From positions 186,001-250,000 of the forward strand of contig NZ_CP129966.1 of NCBI RefSeq assembly GCF_030503595.1: a stretch of 64,000 nt of DNA. The letters are read 5' to 3'. The notes beneath the pieces are model-generated. The model was not told the origin of the DNA, made no database searches, and was given only the letters and a program-made list of their open reading frames with translations. This document shows, piece after piece, positions 19,340 to 27,367 of this stretch (the stretch's first letter is position 1; the number at the start of each line of letters is the position of its first letter). The position numbers and the translations under genes were made by a program. This stretch comes from Corynebacterium sp. P4-C1 (lineage in GTDB: Bacteria > Actinomycetota > Actinomycetes > Mycobacteriales > Mycobacteriaceae).

Positions 19340-19370
19340 TCAACTAGTTAGATTTTCAACTAGTTAGATT
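19340..19370 (-). repeat. Tandem 15-bp repeat with AACTAGTT palindromes
   Basis: TCAACTAGTTAGATT at 19340-19354 and 19356-19370, one base apart. Each holds the palindrome AACTAGTT, 16 bp centre to centre, just upstream of the exported-protein start. An operator for a dimeric regulator is likely. The AT-rich gap 19371-19560 shows no gene. Confidence 0.6.
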
Positions 19371-19560
19371 CGGAGAACGGGTCTATGAAACTCCGTTCGC
19401 TTTCGAGGGGTTAGTGTGACTTGCCTCATTGGAAGATGCAGGTTCCGGCAACCTTATCGCAAGGAAAAACTGCTGTCTGCACAAAAACCTGTGAACTTGG
19501 CTTGCTATTCATAGATTGTCAACTGCGAATTTTCCGTTACATTCACAGCTGTGTTTTGGG

Positions 19561-20949
19561 TCACATATCGGGAAAGTCGAGGTCGAGGCCGAGGATGGCG
19601 TTTTCAGTGACTTCGGGGAGAGCGGGGTGGATCCAGTACTGCCCTCGTGCGACCTCGCGCAGGTCCAAGTCGAAGGCCATCACGGTGATCATCTGTTGGA
19701 TCAAGGTGGAGGCTTGCGGCCCCATGTAGTGGGCTCCGAGGAGCTTGCCGGTCTTCTTGTCGGCAATGAGCTTCACCACGCCGGTCTGGTCTTCAAGGGC
19801 CCAGCCGTAGGCGACGTCGCCGTAATTCTGGATCTTGGTGGTCACATCAAATCCGGCATCGCGGGCTTGGGCTTCGGTCATGCCGACCGTCGCGAGCTGC
19901 GGGTAGGTGAACACGGCGGAGGGGACGTGCTCGTGAGGCATCGGCACCATGTCCGACGGGTTGAGGATGTTGTGCCGCACGGCGCGTAGCTCGGCGTTGG
20001 CGACGTGCTTGAGCATGTGGGGGGAGGAGACATCGCCAAGAGCCCACACGCTGTCGGTAGTGGTGCGGCCGTAGTCGTCGACGACGATGCGGCTATTTTC
20101 ATGCATGCGCACACCGGCGGCGGCGAGGTTCAGGCGGTCGCCATTGGGTAACCGCCCGGTGGCGACGAGGAGGGCGGAGGAGGTGAGGGAGGTGCCGTCG
20201 TCAAGCGTGAGCGTCACGCTGTGCTCGTCGTGGGTTGCGCTAGCGACGGTGCGTCCGATGTGCGTTTCGTAGCGGGACTGTGCAATCGCGTTGAAGCGCT
20301 CGTGGATGTCGTCGTCAAGGTGGCGCAGCAGCGGGGAGCGGTTGACCAGACGCACGTGGGTGCCCAGGGACTCGAAGACGTGGGCGAATTCCATGGCGAT
20401 GAAGCCGCCGCCGAGAATCGTGATGGATTCGGGCTGCTCGGGCAGGCGCATGACGTCCTCGTTGGTGAGGAACGGGACGCCGGATTCGGCGATGACCGGC
20501 GGGATGTTCGGACGCGACCCGGCGGCGATGATGATGGTGTCGCCGGTGATTTCCACCGGTTCGCCGTCGAGGGTTGCCGACAGCGTTTTGGGGCCGGTGA
20601 ACTCGGCGTGGCCGCGGAAAAGAGTGACGTTGGGGCACTCGTCGCCGCGTCGGTAGTCCTCGCCACCGCGGGAAATGAGGTCGATGCGGTTGCTGAAGAC
20701 ACGGTCGACGATGGCCGGCCAGTCGGCGCCGTCGAAGGTAGTGCGGATGCCCAGGCGCTCGGAGGAGGCCGCGCTGTGCGCCGTGTCGGCCGCGACGACG
20801 TACATCTTCGTTGGGATGCAGCCGGAGTTGAGGCATGTGCCGCCGAAGCGGGGCGCCTCGTCGATGATCGCGATGGAGGCGTCGTCGAGTTCCGGGGTGG
20901 GGAAGGAGTTGCCGGAGCCAGAGCCGATGATGATGTAGTCGAAGTGCAT
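19561..20949 (-). CDS. mtr: Mycothione reductase
   Basis: 462-residue flavin disulfide reductase that reduces mycothiol disulfide with NADPH, keeping the actinobacterial thiol buffer reduced. FAD-binding GSGSGNS at the N-terminus, the redox pair Cys39/Cys44 in GGTCLNSGCIPTK, the NAD(P)-binding GGGFIAMEFAH, and the C-terminal catalytic HPALPEV. The N-terminal sequence HFDYIIIGSGSGNS and the gene order mtr-hydrolase next to mqo fit mycothione reductase better than lipoamide dehydrogenase. The ribosome-binding site GGAGGT lies in the end of the upstream gene, 2 nt gap, so one operon. Confidence 0.92.
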   Translation of the reverse strand: MHFDYIIIGSGSGNSFPTPELDDASIAIIDEAPRFGGTCLNSGCIPTKMYVVAADTAHSAASSERLGIRTTFDGADWPAIVDRVFSNRIDLISRGGEDYRRGDECPNVTLFRGHAEFTGPKTLSATLDGEPVEITGDTIIIAAGSRPNIPPVIAESGVPFLTNEDVMRLPEQPESITILGGGFIAMEFAHVFESLGTHVRLVNRSPLLRHLDDDIHERFNAIAQSRYETHIGRTVASATHDEHSVTLTLDDGTSLTSSALLVATGRLPNGDRLNLAAAGVRMHENSRIVVDDYGRTTTDSVWALGDVSSPHMLKHVANAELRAVRHNILNPSDMVPMPHEHVPSAVFTYPQLATVGMTEAQARDAGFDVTTKIQNYGDVAYGWALEDQTGVVKLIADKKTGKLLGAHYMGPQASTLIQQMITVMAFDLDLREVARGQYWIHPALPEVTENAILGLDLDFPDM

Positions 20950-20951
20950 TG

Positions 20952-21986
20952 TTAAACCTCCGGGGTGTCAAGTTTGTCGAGCCACGCGTCGACGGCCGCG
21001 AAGGCAAGGTCGCGGGCGTGTGGCTGGGAGAGGAAGACGTCGTGGAGCGCGCCTGGGATGGGGCGTGTCTCATGGGCGCTGGTGGTGAGCTGCGGAGCCC
21101 ATTTCTGGATCTGGGCGACATCGAGCACGGTGTCGGCGGTGTCCGCGGCGGGTGAATAAGGCTTGCCCAGGTAGGAGTGGGTCGAACACAGGGTGAGGGT
21201 GGGTACGGCGGCGTCGGTGGAGGCGTCGTGAAGCGTGCTCTGCCCGTCGAGCACGGCAGCGAGCCAGCCGACGTACTTGTCGTGGCCGCCGAGGCGCTTT
21301 TTGTCGGTGTCGAAATCCCAGTTGCCGTTGAGGCCCTTATAAATGGATTCGCCGTACGTCGCCTCGCCGGAGACCGGCAATTTCATGTCCGGTGCGATCT
21401 TCGCGCCGAGCTTGACGACGGGCCGCAGCACCCGCACCTGCCACCGCGGCACCTGCATGTCCACCCACGGGCTATTGAGGATCATCCCGTTGACCATCGC
21501 GTGCGTAGCGCGGTCAGTGCGGCGCAGGTAATCCAGCCACAGCGGGACGATGAGACCGCCTGTGGAGTGCGCCATGGGGATGACGCCCCCGTGCTTTCCG
21601 GCGAGGAGCCGGGCAGCCTCGGTGAGCTCGCCGAAGTAGGTGGCCATGTCGTTGGTGTGGTGCCAGCGCTGCCCCGCGCGGTGCGCCCGCCCGCACTTGT
21701 GCAGGTCGATGGCGTAGAAGGGGTATCCCTGCGCCGTGAAATGCTCCGCGACGTGTGTCTGGAAGAAATAGTCCGACATCCCGTGCACCCACAGCAGTGC
21801 CGGCTTTCCCGCCTTCGGTTCGCCAGGGGCTTTGACGAGCACCGCGTTATTCTCCTCTTCGCCCTCAGGGTCCGGTCCCAAGTCGAGGACTGCGTGCTCG
21901 AACCCGCCGCCGAGCTCATCGGCGGACCAGTCGAGTGCGTCGATAGCCGGGGTAGTCTCTGCGTTCTCGTTCGCCTCGGAAGTCAT
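20952..21986 (-). CDS. Alpha/beta hydrolase (serine aminopeptidase-like)
   Basis: 344 residues. The alpha/beta-hydrolase fold shows an oxyanion-type LLWVHGMSDYF, nucleophile Ser141 in AHSTGG, and a C-terminal His in PGALHDVFLS. It resembles lysophospholipase/monoglyceride-lipase-like enzymes; the substrate is unknown. It is the first gene of a two-gene operon with mtr, as in C. glutamicum. ATG at 21986 lies 7 nt after TAAGAT, indicating a leaderless mRNA. An upstream ATG (MKP, 21995) and a longer frame to 22106 exist but overlap that promoter. Confidence 0.85.
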   Translation of the reverse strand: MTSEANENAETTPAIDALDWSADELGGGFEHAVLDLGPDPEGEEENNAVLVKAPGEPKAGKPALLWVHGMSDYFFQTHVAEHFTAQGYPFYAIDLHKCGRAHRAGQRWHHTNDMATYFGELTEAARLLAGKHGGVIPMAHSTGGLIVPLWLDYLRRTDRATHAMVNGMILNSPWVDMQVPRWQVRVLRPVVKLGAKIAPDMKLPVSGEATYGESIYKGLNGNWDFDTDKKRLGGHDKYVGWLAAVLDGQSTLHDASTDAAVPTLTLCSTHSYLGKPYSPAADTADTVLDVAQIQKWAPQLTTSAHETRPIPGALHDVFLSQPHARDLAFAAVDAWLDKLDTPEV

Positions 21987-22127
21987 GGGCTTCATCTTAG
22001 GCTTCCCGGGGAGGTGGGGGCGGGGGTGAGCCCAACCGGACAGTCTCTTCGGCGGCGGTTGCCCGAAGTGTGGTTTTCGGGGGAGGTTTTGGGCGTTTAC
22101 CGTCAACGGGAATTAGCGTGGAATGAT

Positions 22128-22133
22128 TAGAGT
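22128..22133 (+). promoter_or_regulatory. Candidate mqo promoter -10 (TAGAGT)
   Basis: TAGAGT about 50 nt before the mqo GTG, in an AT-richer stretch. No clear -35. Confidence 0.4.
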
Positions 22134-22182
22134 AAGCTTCATCAGCATTACCCGATTATCGGATCGAAGAGGTCATTGAAAA

Positions 22183-23694
22183 GTGTCAACACCGTATTCG
22201 CAGCAAACAGAAGGCACGAGGAACGGAGACGAGGTTGACGTTCTCCTGATCGGTGCCGGCATCATGAGCGCCACCTTGGGTGCCATGATCCGCCAGTTGG
22301 AGCCGGAATGGACGCAGTTGGTGTACGAGCGTCTCGACGGCCCCGCCCTCGAGTCCTCCTACCCGTGGAACAACGCGGGCACCGGCCACTCGGCGCTGTG
22401 CGAGCTGAACTACACGCCGGAGAAGAATGGCCGCATCGATGTTTCTAAGGCCCAGAACATCAACGAGAAATTCCAGGTTTCCCGCCAGTTCTGGTCCCAG
22501 CAGATCGAAGAGGGCGTGCTGACGGACCCGGAAGCATTCATCAACCCCGTCGCGCACGTTTCCTTCGCACAGGGTGACGATCAGATCGATTACCTGCGCC
22601 GCCGCTACGAGGCGCTCAGCGACAACTACATGTTCCCGCACATGATGTTCACCGCCGACCGCGACGAGTTCGCGGAGAAGCTTCCGCTGATGGCCCGCAA
22701 CCGCGACTTCGACCGTGAGCGTGTGGCCATCTCCTGGACTGACGCCGGTACCGACGTCAACTACGGCGCCCTGTCGAACCAGTTCTTCAACCACGCCAAG
22801 AAGGCCGGCACCGAGATCCGTTACGGCCACGAGGTGCAGAGCCTGAAGAAGAAGGGCAAGTTCTGGCACGTCAAGGTCAAGAACCTGCACACCGGCGACA
22901 CCAAAATCTCCCGTGCCCGCTTCGTCTTCGTCGGTGCCGGCGGCTACGCGCTCGATCTGCTGCGTTCTGCGGGCGTTCCAGAGGTCCGCGGCTACGCCGG
23001 CTTCCCGATCTCGGGTGCGTGGCTGCGCACCACCAACCCGGAGCTGGTCGCCCAGCACCAGGCGAAGGTCTACGGCAAGGCCAAGGTCGGTGCTCCGCCG
23101 ATGTCCGTGCCGCACCTGGACCTGCGCGTCGTCGACGGCAAGCAGTCCCTGCTCTTCGGCCCGTTCGGTGGCTGGACCCCGAAGTTCCTGAAGGAAGGTT
23201 CCTACCTCGACCTGTTCAAGTCGATCCGTCCGGACAACATCCCTTCCTACCTGGGCGTCGCGGCCTACAACTTCGATCTGGTCAAATACCTGGTCGAGGA
23301 GGTCTTCAAGTCCTTCGACAGTCGCGTGGACGACCTGCGCGAATACATGCCGTCCGCCGAGGGCAAGGACTGGGAGGCCGTCGTCGCCGGCCAGCGCGTC
23401 CAGATCATCAAGCCGGCTGCTCCGCCTCACTTCGGCTCCCTGGAGTTCGGTACCGCGCTGGTCAACGACCAGGACGGTTCGATCGCCGGTATCCTCGGCG
23501 CGTCCCCGGGTGCGTCCATCGCCCCGGCCGCGATGCTCGAGCTGCTTGAGCGCTGCTTCGGTGAGCGCATGATCGAGTGGGGCCCGAAGCTCTACGACAT
23601 GATCCCGACGTACGGCAAGTCCCTCAAGCGTTACCGCGACCTCTACGACCAGCAGTGGGAGTACACCCAGCGTGTCCTGAAGCTTGAGCGCTAG
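22183..23694 (+). CDS. mqo: Malate:quinone oxidoreductase
   Basis: 503 residues, membrane-associated FAD enzyme that oxidises malate to oxaloacetate and passes electrons to menaquinone; the main malate-oxidising enzyme of the TCA cycle in corynebacteria. FAD-binding VLLIGAGIMSATLG near residue 21, YPWNNAGTGHSALCELNYTP and GASPGASIAPAAM near the C-terminus are family signatures. Length matches C. glutamicum Mqo (about 500). GTG start with AAGAGG upstream. The stop abuts the selO stop with no base between. Confidence 0.97.
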   Translation: MSTPYSQQTEGTRNGDEVDVLLIGAGIMSATLGAMIRQLEPEWTQLVYERLDGPALESSYPWNNAGTGHSALCELNYTPEKNGRIDVSKAQNINEKFQVSRQFWSQQIEEGVLTDPEAFINPVAHVSFAQGDDQIDYLRRRYEALSDNYMFPHMMFTADRDEFAEKLPLMARNRDFDRERVAISWTDAGTDVNYGALSNQFFNHAKKAGTEIRYGHEVQSLKKKGKFWHVKVKNLHTGDTKISRARFVFVGAGGYALDLLRSAGVPEVRGYAGFPISGAWLRTTNPELVAQHQAKVYGKAKVGAPPMSVPHLDLRVVDGKQSLLFGPFGGWTPKFLKEGSYLDLFKSIRPDNIPSYLGVAAYNFDLVKYLVEEVFKSFDSRVDDLREYMPSAEGKDWEAVVAGQRVQIIKPAAPPHFGSLEFGTALVNDQDGSIAGILGASPGASIAPAAMLELLERCFGERMIEWGPKLYDMIPTYGKSLKRYRDLYDQQWEYTQRVLKLER

Positions 23695-24897
23695 TCACGT
23701 TCCGCAGAACGTCGTGTAGGGGAGATCCCCTTCGGGCTCGGCCATCCAGGCCGGGCCCGCTTGTGCGTTGTAGGGGTCCGTCACGGCGGCGAGAAGCTCG
23801 AGGTATGGCTCGAAGTCGCCGTCCCGTTCCGCTGCGGCGATGGCGGCGTCGAGCATGTGGTTGCGCGGCACGAACACAGGTCCGTTGTGGTGCATGCGGT
23901 TGTGGGTGGTGATGTCCCCGGCACGCCCCAGCGCCTCCGGGTCGGGGATGTGCCTCTCCCAGGCCCGCTGCCACACCGTCTCCATTCCACCGAGAATGTC
24001 CTGCACGGCGTCGAGGGTGCTGACCGGCAGCAGGGCTTCGGCGAGCCGGCTCAGGTTCCAAGCCATGATGTCGGGCTGGTTGCCGAATGCGTAGCGGCCG
24101 TGGACGTCGATGGAGGAGTAGCTCGCGTCGGTGCGGAAGCGCTCGGTGAAGGCGCACGGGCCGTAGTCGATAGTCTCGCCGGATAAAGCGGTGTTGTCGG
24201 TGTTCATCACTCCGTGGACGAAGCCGAATCGCATCCACCGCGCGACGAGATCCAGTTGGCGCTCCATCACGGTCGAGAGCAGATCTTCCGCCGTGTCGAA
24301 GCCGGCGGCGGCGACGACAGCTGCGACGAGCTCCGCAGACTTTGTGGCCGCGTACTGCACCGACCCGATGCGCAAGTGGCTTTGCGCCACGCGCACGACT
24401 ATGCCGCCGGGCACAGGGCCGTGCTGGCGTAGGACGGTCTCGCCCGTGGTCAGCACCGCCAGTGAGCGCGTCGTGGGCACACCGGCCGCGTGCATGAACT
24501 CGCTGACCGCGTATTCGCGCAGCATCGGGCCCAGCGCACCGCGCCCGTCGGATCCCGGTTTGGAAAACGGCGTCGGCCCGGAGCCTTTCAATTGGATCTC
24601 GATGCGGCCGGACGGGGAGGGGAGGTCGCCGAGGAGGAGGGCGCGGCCGTCGCCAAGCAGCGGCACGAACTGGCCGAACTGGTGCCCGGCGTACGCTGTC
24701 GCGTGGCCGCCGTGTGCTCCGGTGAGCCAGCGGAGGCCGTCGCTGGAGCGCAACCATTCCGCGTCGAGATCGAGCGCGGCGGCGAGCCCCTCGTTGAGCA
24801 CCACGATCTTCGGGTCGGGGAACTCCGCACCGCGCGCTTCGACCGCCATGGACGGCAGCGCGTCGGCGAAGCTGTGGGCGAGTTTCTTCTCCGGCAT
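23695..24897 (-). CDS. selO: SelO/YdiU protein adenylyltransferase
   Basis: 400 residues. SelO is a pseudokinase that transfers AMP to Ser/Thr/Tyr of target proteins. Motifs visible are YAGHQFGQF, the ATP loop IQLKGSGPTPFS, DGRGALGPMLREYAVSEFMH and GVMNTDNT with GETIDYGPCAF. The C-terminus ends FCGT, the cysteine version of the selenocysteine tail. It is shorter than E. coli YdiU (478). Start ATG 24897 is 7 nt from TAGGGT (24905-24910), so leaderless, divergent from cobA with overlapping -10 boxes. Confidence 0.92.
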   Translation of the reverse strand: MPEKKLAHSFADALPSMAVEARGAEFPDPKIVVLNEGLAAALDLDAEWLRSSDGLRWLTGAHGGHATAYAGHQFGQFVPLLGDGRALLLGDLPSPSGRIEIQLKGSGPTPFSKPGSDGRGALGPMLREYAVSEFMHAAGVPTTRSLAVLTTGETVLRQHGPVPGGIVVRVAQSHLRIGSVQYAATKSAELVAAVVAAAGFDTAEDLLSTVMERQLDLVARWMRFGFVHGVMNTDNTALSGETIDYGPCAFTERFRTDASYSSIDVHGRYAFGNQPDIMAWNLSRLAEALLPVSTLDAVQDILGGMETVWQRAWERHIPDPEALGRAGDITTHNRMHHNGPVFVPRNHMLDAAIAAAERDGDFEPYLELLAAVTDPYNAQAGPAWMAEPEGDLPYTTFCGT

Positions 24898-24904
24898 GGG
24901 CACC

Positions 24905-24914
24905 ACCCTAGACT
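24905..24914. promoter_or_regulatory. Overlapping divergent leaderless promoters (selO / cobA)
   Basis: ACCCTAGACT holds TAGGGT on the minus strand (24905-24910, selO) and TAGACT on the plus strand (24909-24914, cobA), sharing two bases. Only 25 bp separate the two start codons. Confidence 0.6.
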
Positions 24915-24922
24915 CGGATGCC

Positions 24923-25657
24923 ATGAACGGAAGTGTGACTCTTGTCGGCGGCGGTCCCGGGGCGTGGGATCTGATCACAGTGCGTGGGCTGCGCGCGCTG
25001 GAAGCGGCCGATGTGATCCTGACAGACCACCTCGGGCCGACGGACCAGCTCGACGAGTTCCTGGACACATCGGGCAAGGAGATCGTCGATGTGGCGAAGC
25101 TGCCGTACGCGAAGCAGGTGGCGCAGGAGCGGATCAACGAGCTCATGGTCGCGCACGCGCAGGACGGCAAGCGCGTCGTGCGGCTCAAGGGCGGGGATCC
25201 GTACGTCTTCGGCCGCGGCTTCGAGGAGCTTCAGGCGTGCGCTTCCGCCGGTGTGCCGTGCGAGGTCGTGCCGGGCGTGACGAGTGCGGTGTCGGTGCCG
25301 GCGGCGGCGCGGATCCCGGTGACTCAGCGTGGTGTGACCCATTCCTTCACGGTTGTCTCGGGGCATCTCGCCCCGGATGATCCGCGTTCGCTTGTCGATT
25401 GGGAGGCGCTCGCGCGGGTGGGCGGCACCATCGTCGTCATCATGGGCGTGCGCCAGGCGCCCGCGATCGCGGAGACGTTGCAGCATGTGCTTCCCGCCAC
25501 TACGCCCGCCGCGGTCATCCAGGACGGGGAGACTACCCGCCAGCGCGAGATCTGCACAACGCTCGGTTCGCTCGCCGAGACGATGGAGCGCGAGCGCATC
25601 ACCAACCCGGCCGTCTACGTCATCGGGGAGGTGGCCGGTCTTGCGCACGCTGGATAG
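24923..25657 (+). CDS. cobA: Uroporphyrinogen-III C-methyltransferase
   Basis: 244 residues, SAM-dependent enzyme making precorrin-2 from uroporphyrinogen III, for siroheme (and possibly cobalamin). The tetrapyrrole methylase fold shows VGGGPGAWDLITVRG at the N-terminus, ILTDHLGP, RLKGGDPYVFGRG (SAM/substrate loop) and VVPGVTSAVSVPA. ATG at 24923, 8 nt after TAGACT; the long open frame upstream of it only mirrors selO. The next gene begins inside its 3' end. Confidence 0.94.
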   Translation: MNGSVTLVGGGPGAWDLITVRGLRALEAADVILTDHLGPTDQLDEFLDTSGKEIVDVAKLPYAKQVAQERINELMVAHAQDGKRVVRLKGGDPYVFGRGFEELQACASAGVPCEVVPGVTSAVSVPAAARIPVTQRGVTHSFTVVSGHLAPDDPRSLVDWEALARVGGTIVVIMGVRQAPAIAETLQHVLPATTPAAVIQDGETTRQREICTTLGSLAETMERERITNPAVYVIGEVAGLAHAG

Positions 25658-26591
25658 CCTCATCATCGATGAGGCGCTTATCGACGCCTCCGCCACCACC
25701 CTCATCTGCCACGACCCCACCCTCGACCTCACCCGGGCAGCTCTGGACGTGGGAGGGCCGGTCGTGTTTCTGGATTCGGATTATGCGCGCAGTCAACAGG
25801 CTGTTTCTCTCGGTGCCCGGATCGCCGGTGATGTGCGTCTGGACGAGCTCCTAGCCGGCTCGTCCGGTTCGGCTGTGGCGATCGGGGAAGTGCCGAAGTC
25901 CCTTGCACGCCTGGACTACCTGGCACGCTCGATTGCCGGTGCCGGCTTCGACGACGTGCGGGTGGTGCTGGGGGCGAATAACAAGCACCTGTCGCGCGGC
26001 ATGAACACGCAGCTCGGACAGTCCTTCTCCAATGTCTCCGCGTCACTGGGCCGCGGCAAGTTCCGCTGCCTGGTCGCCTCCGGTCCGCTTCCAGTGACCT
26101 ACGAGCCGGTGCGTGGCGACGGGCTCATCGCTATCGGCGGCGTCTTCTCCGGCGCGAAGCCGGACCAGGGTGGCGAGCTTTTGCGCTCCTGCCTGCCCGA
26201 CGATCCGGGGCGTCTGCTCGATCTGGGCTGCGGCAACGGATCCGTCACCCGCGGCTTCGAAGCACGGGCGACTGACTCCGATGCCGACGCCGTCCTTTCC
26301 GCGCGTGCGATCGGTTTGGAGGCGACCTGGGACGACGCCGGCTTCCGCTTTCCGGAGAAGAGCTTCGACACCATCGCCCTCAACCCGCCGTTCCACGACG
26401 GAACTGCCGTCGACGCCACCCTGGTCCAGCACCTCCTCGATGCCTCGACGCGCCTGCTTGCCGACGGCGGCACTCTCTACCTCGTGCACAACTCCCACCT
26501 GCGCTACCGCGGTGAGGTGGAACGCCGCTTCACATCGGTGAGTCAGGCCGCACGCGACAAGCGTTTCACGGTTCTGCGGGCGGAACTCTAA
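25641..26591 (+). CDS. Class I SAM-dependent rRNA methyltransferase (RsmC/RlmG-like)
   Basis: 316 residues. A divergent N-terminal domain (about 1-165) resembles the degenerate half of RsmC/RlmG guanine-N2 methyltransferases. The C-terminal half is catalytic: LLDLGCGNGS (SAM motif I) and NPPFHDG (motif IV, typical of amino-methylating enzymes). 16S G1207 or 23S G1835 are plausible targets. Start set at TTG 25641 because GGGGAGGT lies 9 nt upstream inside cobA; there is no ATG or GTG in that region. It overlaps cobA by 17 nt and the convergent sirtuin by 4. Confidence 0.82.
   Translation: MRTLDSLIIDEALIDASATTLICHDPTLDLTRAALDVGGPVVFLDSDYARSQQAVSLGARIAGDVRLDELLAGSSGSAVAIGEVPKSLARLDYLARSIAGAGFDDVRVVLGANNKHLSRGMNTQLGQSFSNVSASLGRGKFRCLVASGPLPVTYEPVRGDGLIAIGGVFSGAKPDQGGELLRSCLPDDPGRLLDLGCGNGSVTRGFEARATDSDADAVLSARAIGLEATWDDAGFRFPEKSFDTIALNPPFHDGTAVDATLVQHLLDASTRLLADGGTLYLVHNSHLRYRGEVERRFTSVSQAARDKRFTVLRAEL
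25676..25686 (+). repeat. GCTTATCGACG copy 5
   Basis: Exact copy near the 5' end of the methyltransferase gene (encodes ALIDA), about 20 nt after the cobA stop. Confidence 0.85.
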
Positions 26592-27334
26592 CCCAGCAGC
26601 TTCGGCAGGGCGTTCGCCGCAGTGTCCTCGATGACGACATCGGCGAGGTGCGACAAATCCGTGCGCATCGGAGTGACCTCGATGACCGGGATCTCGCGGG
26701 AGTGCGCCAACAGCGGCAGACCGGCAGCGGGGTAGACCACCCCGGAGGTACCGACGATCAACACCGCATCGGCAGTGCGCATGCGGCGCTCCGCTTCCGC
26801 CCATTCGTCCTCGGGTAAAGCCTCGCCGAACCACACGACACCGGGCCGCACCAGCCCGCCACACATCGGGCACGCTGGCGGGGTGATCTCAGCGACCGGC
26901 TTCTCGGGGAAGGCGATGGGGCGGGTGTAGGTTTCGTCGCAAAGCGAACAGCGGAACTCGAACAGCGAACCGTGCAGGTGAACGACATCCTTGCTCCCTG
27001 CCCGCTCGTGCAAATTGTCGATATTCTGCGTGGTCACCGTCGTCTTCGGCGAGCGCGCGATGGCGATGTGCCCCGCGTTCGGTTCCGCCTGCTGCGCGAG
27101 ATGCGCGCGCCACAGATACCACGCGAACATCGTGTCCGGATCGTCGTGCCACGCGTCAGTCGATGCCATATCCTGCGGGTCGACGTTCTCCCACAAGCCG
27201 GTCTGCGCGTCGCGGTACGTCGCGATGCCGCTGTCGGCGCTCATGCCGGCTCCGGTGAACACCTCGATGTGCGAAGCGTCGTGGAGGAACGCGCGTGCGG
27301 CGTCAAAGCTGGTGGGGGTGGAAGGCGTGGTCAT
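26588..27334 (-). CDS. cobB: Sirtuin NAD-dependent protein deacylase
   Basis: 248 residues. NAD-binding GAGMSADSGI (28-37), TQNIDNLH (102-109), catalytic His121 in HLHGS, and four zinc Cys (129, 132, 155, 158). Tyr73 and Arg76 (WYLWR) match the YxxR pair of class III sirtuins that remove succinyl/malonyl groups, so desuccinylase activity is inferred. ATG at 27334 lies 7 nt from TACGGT (27342-27347), leaderless. Convergent 4-bp overlap with the methyltransferase gene. Confidence 0.93.
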   Translation of the reverse strand: MTTPSTPTSFDAARAFLHDASHIEVFTGAGMSADSGIATYRDAQTGLWENVDPQDMASTDAWHDDPDTMFAWYLWRAHLAQQAEPNAGHIAIARSPKTTVTTQNIDNLHERAGSKDVVHLHGSLFEFRCSLCDETYTRPIAFPEKPVAEITPPACPMCGGLVRPGVVWFGEALPEDEWAEAERRMRTADAVLIVGTSGVVYPAAGLPLLAHSREIPVIEVTPMRTDLSHLADVVIEDTAANALPKLLG

Positions 27335-27367
27335 GGTTCGAACCGTACCCACACCGGGCGGTGCGCG

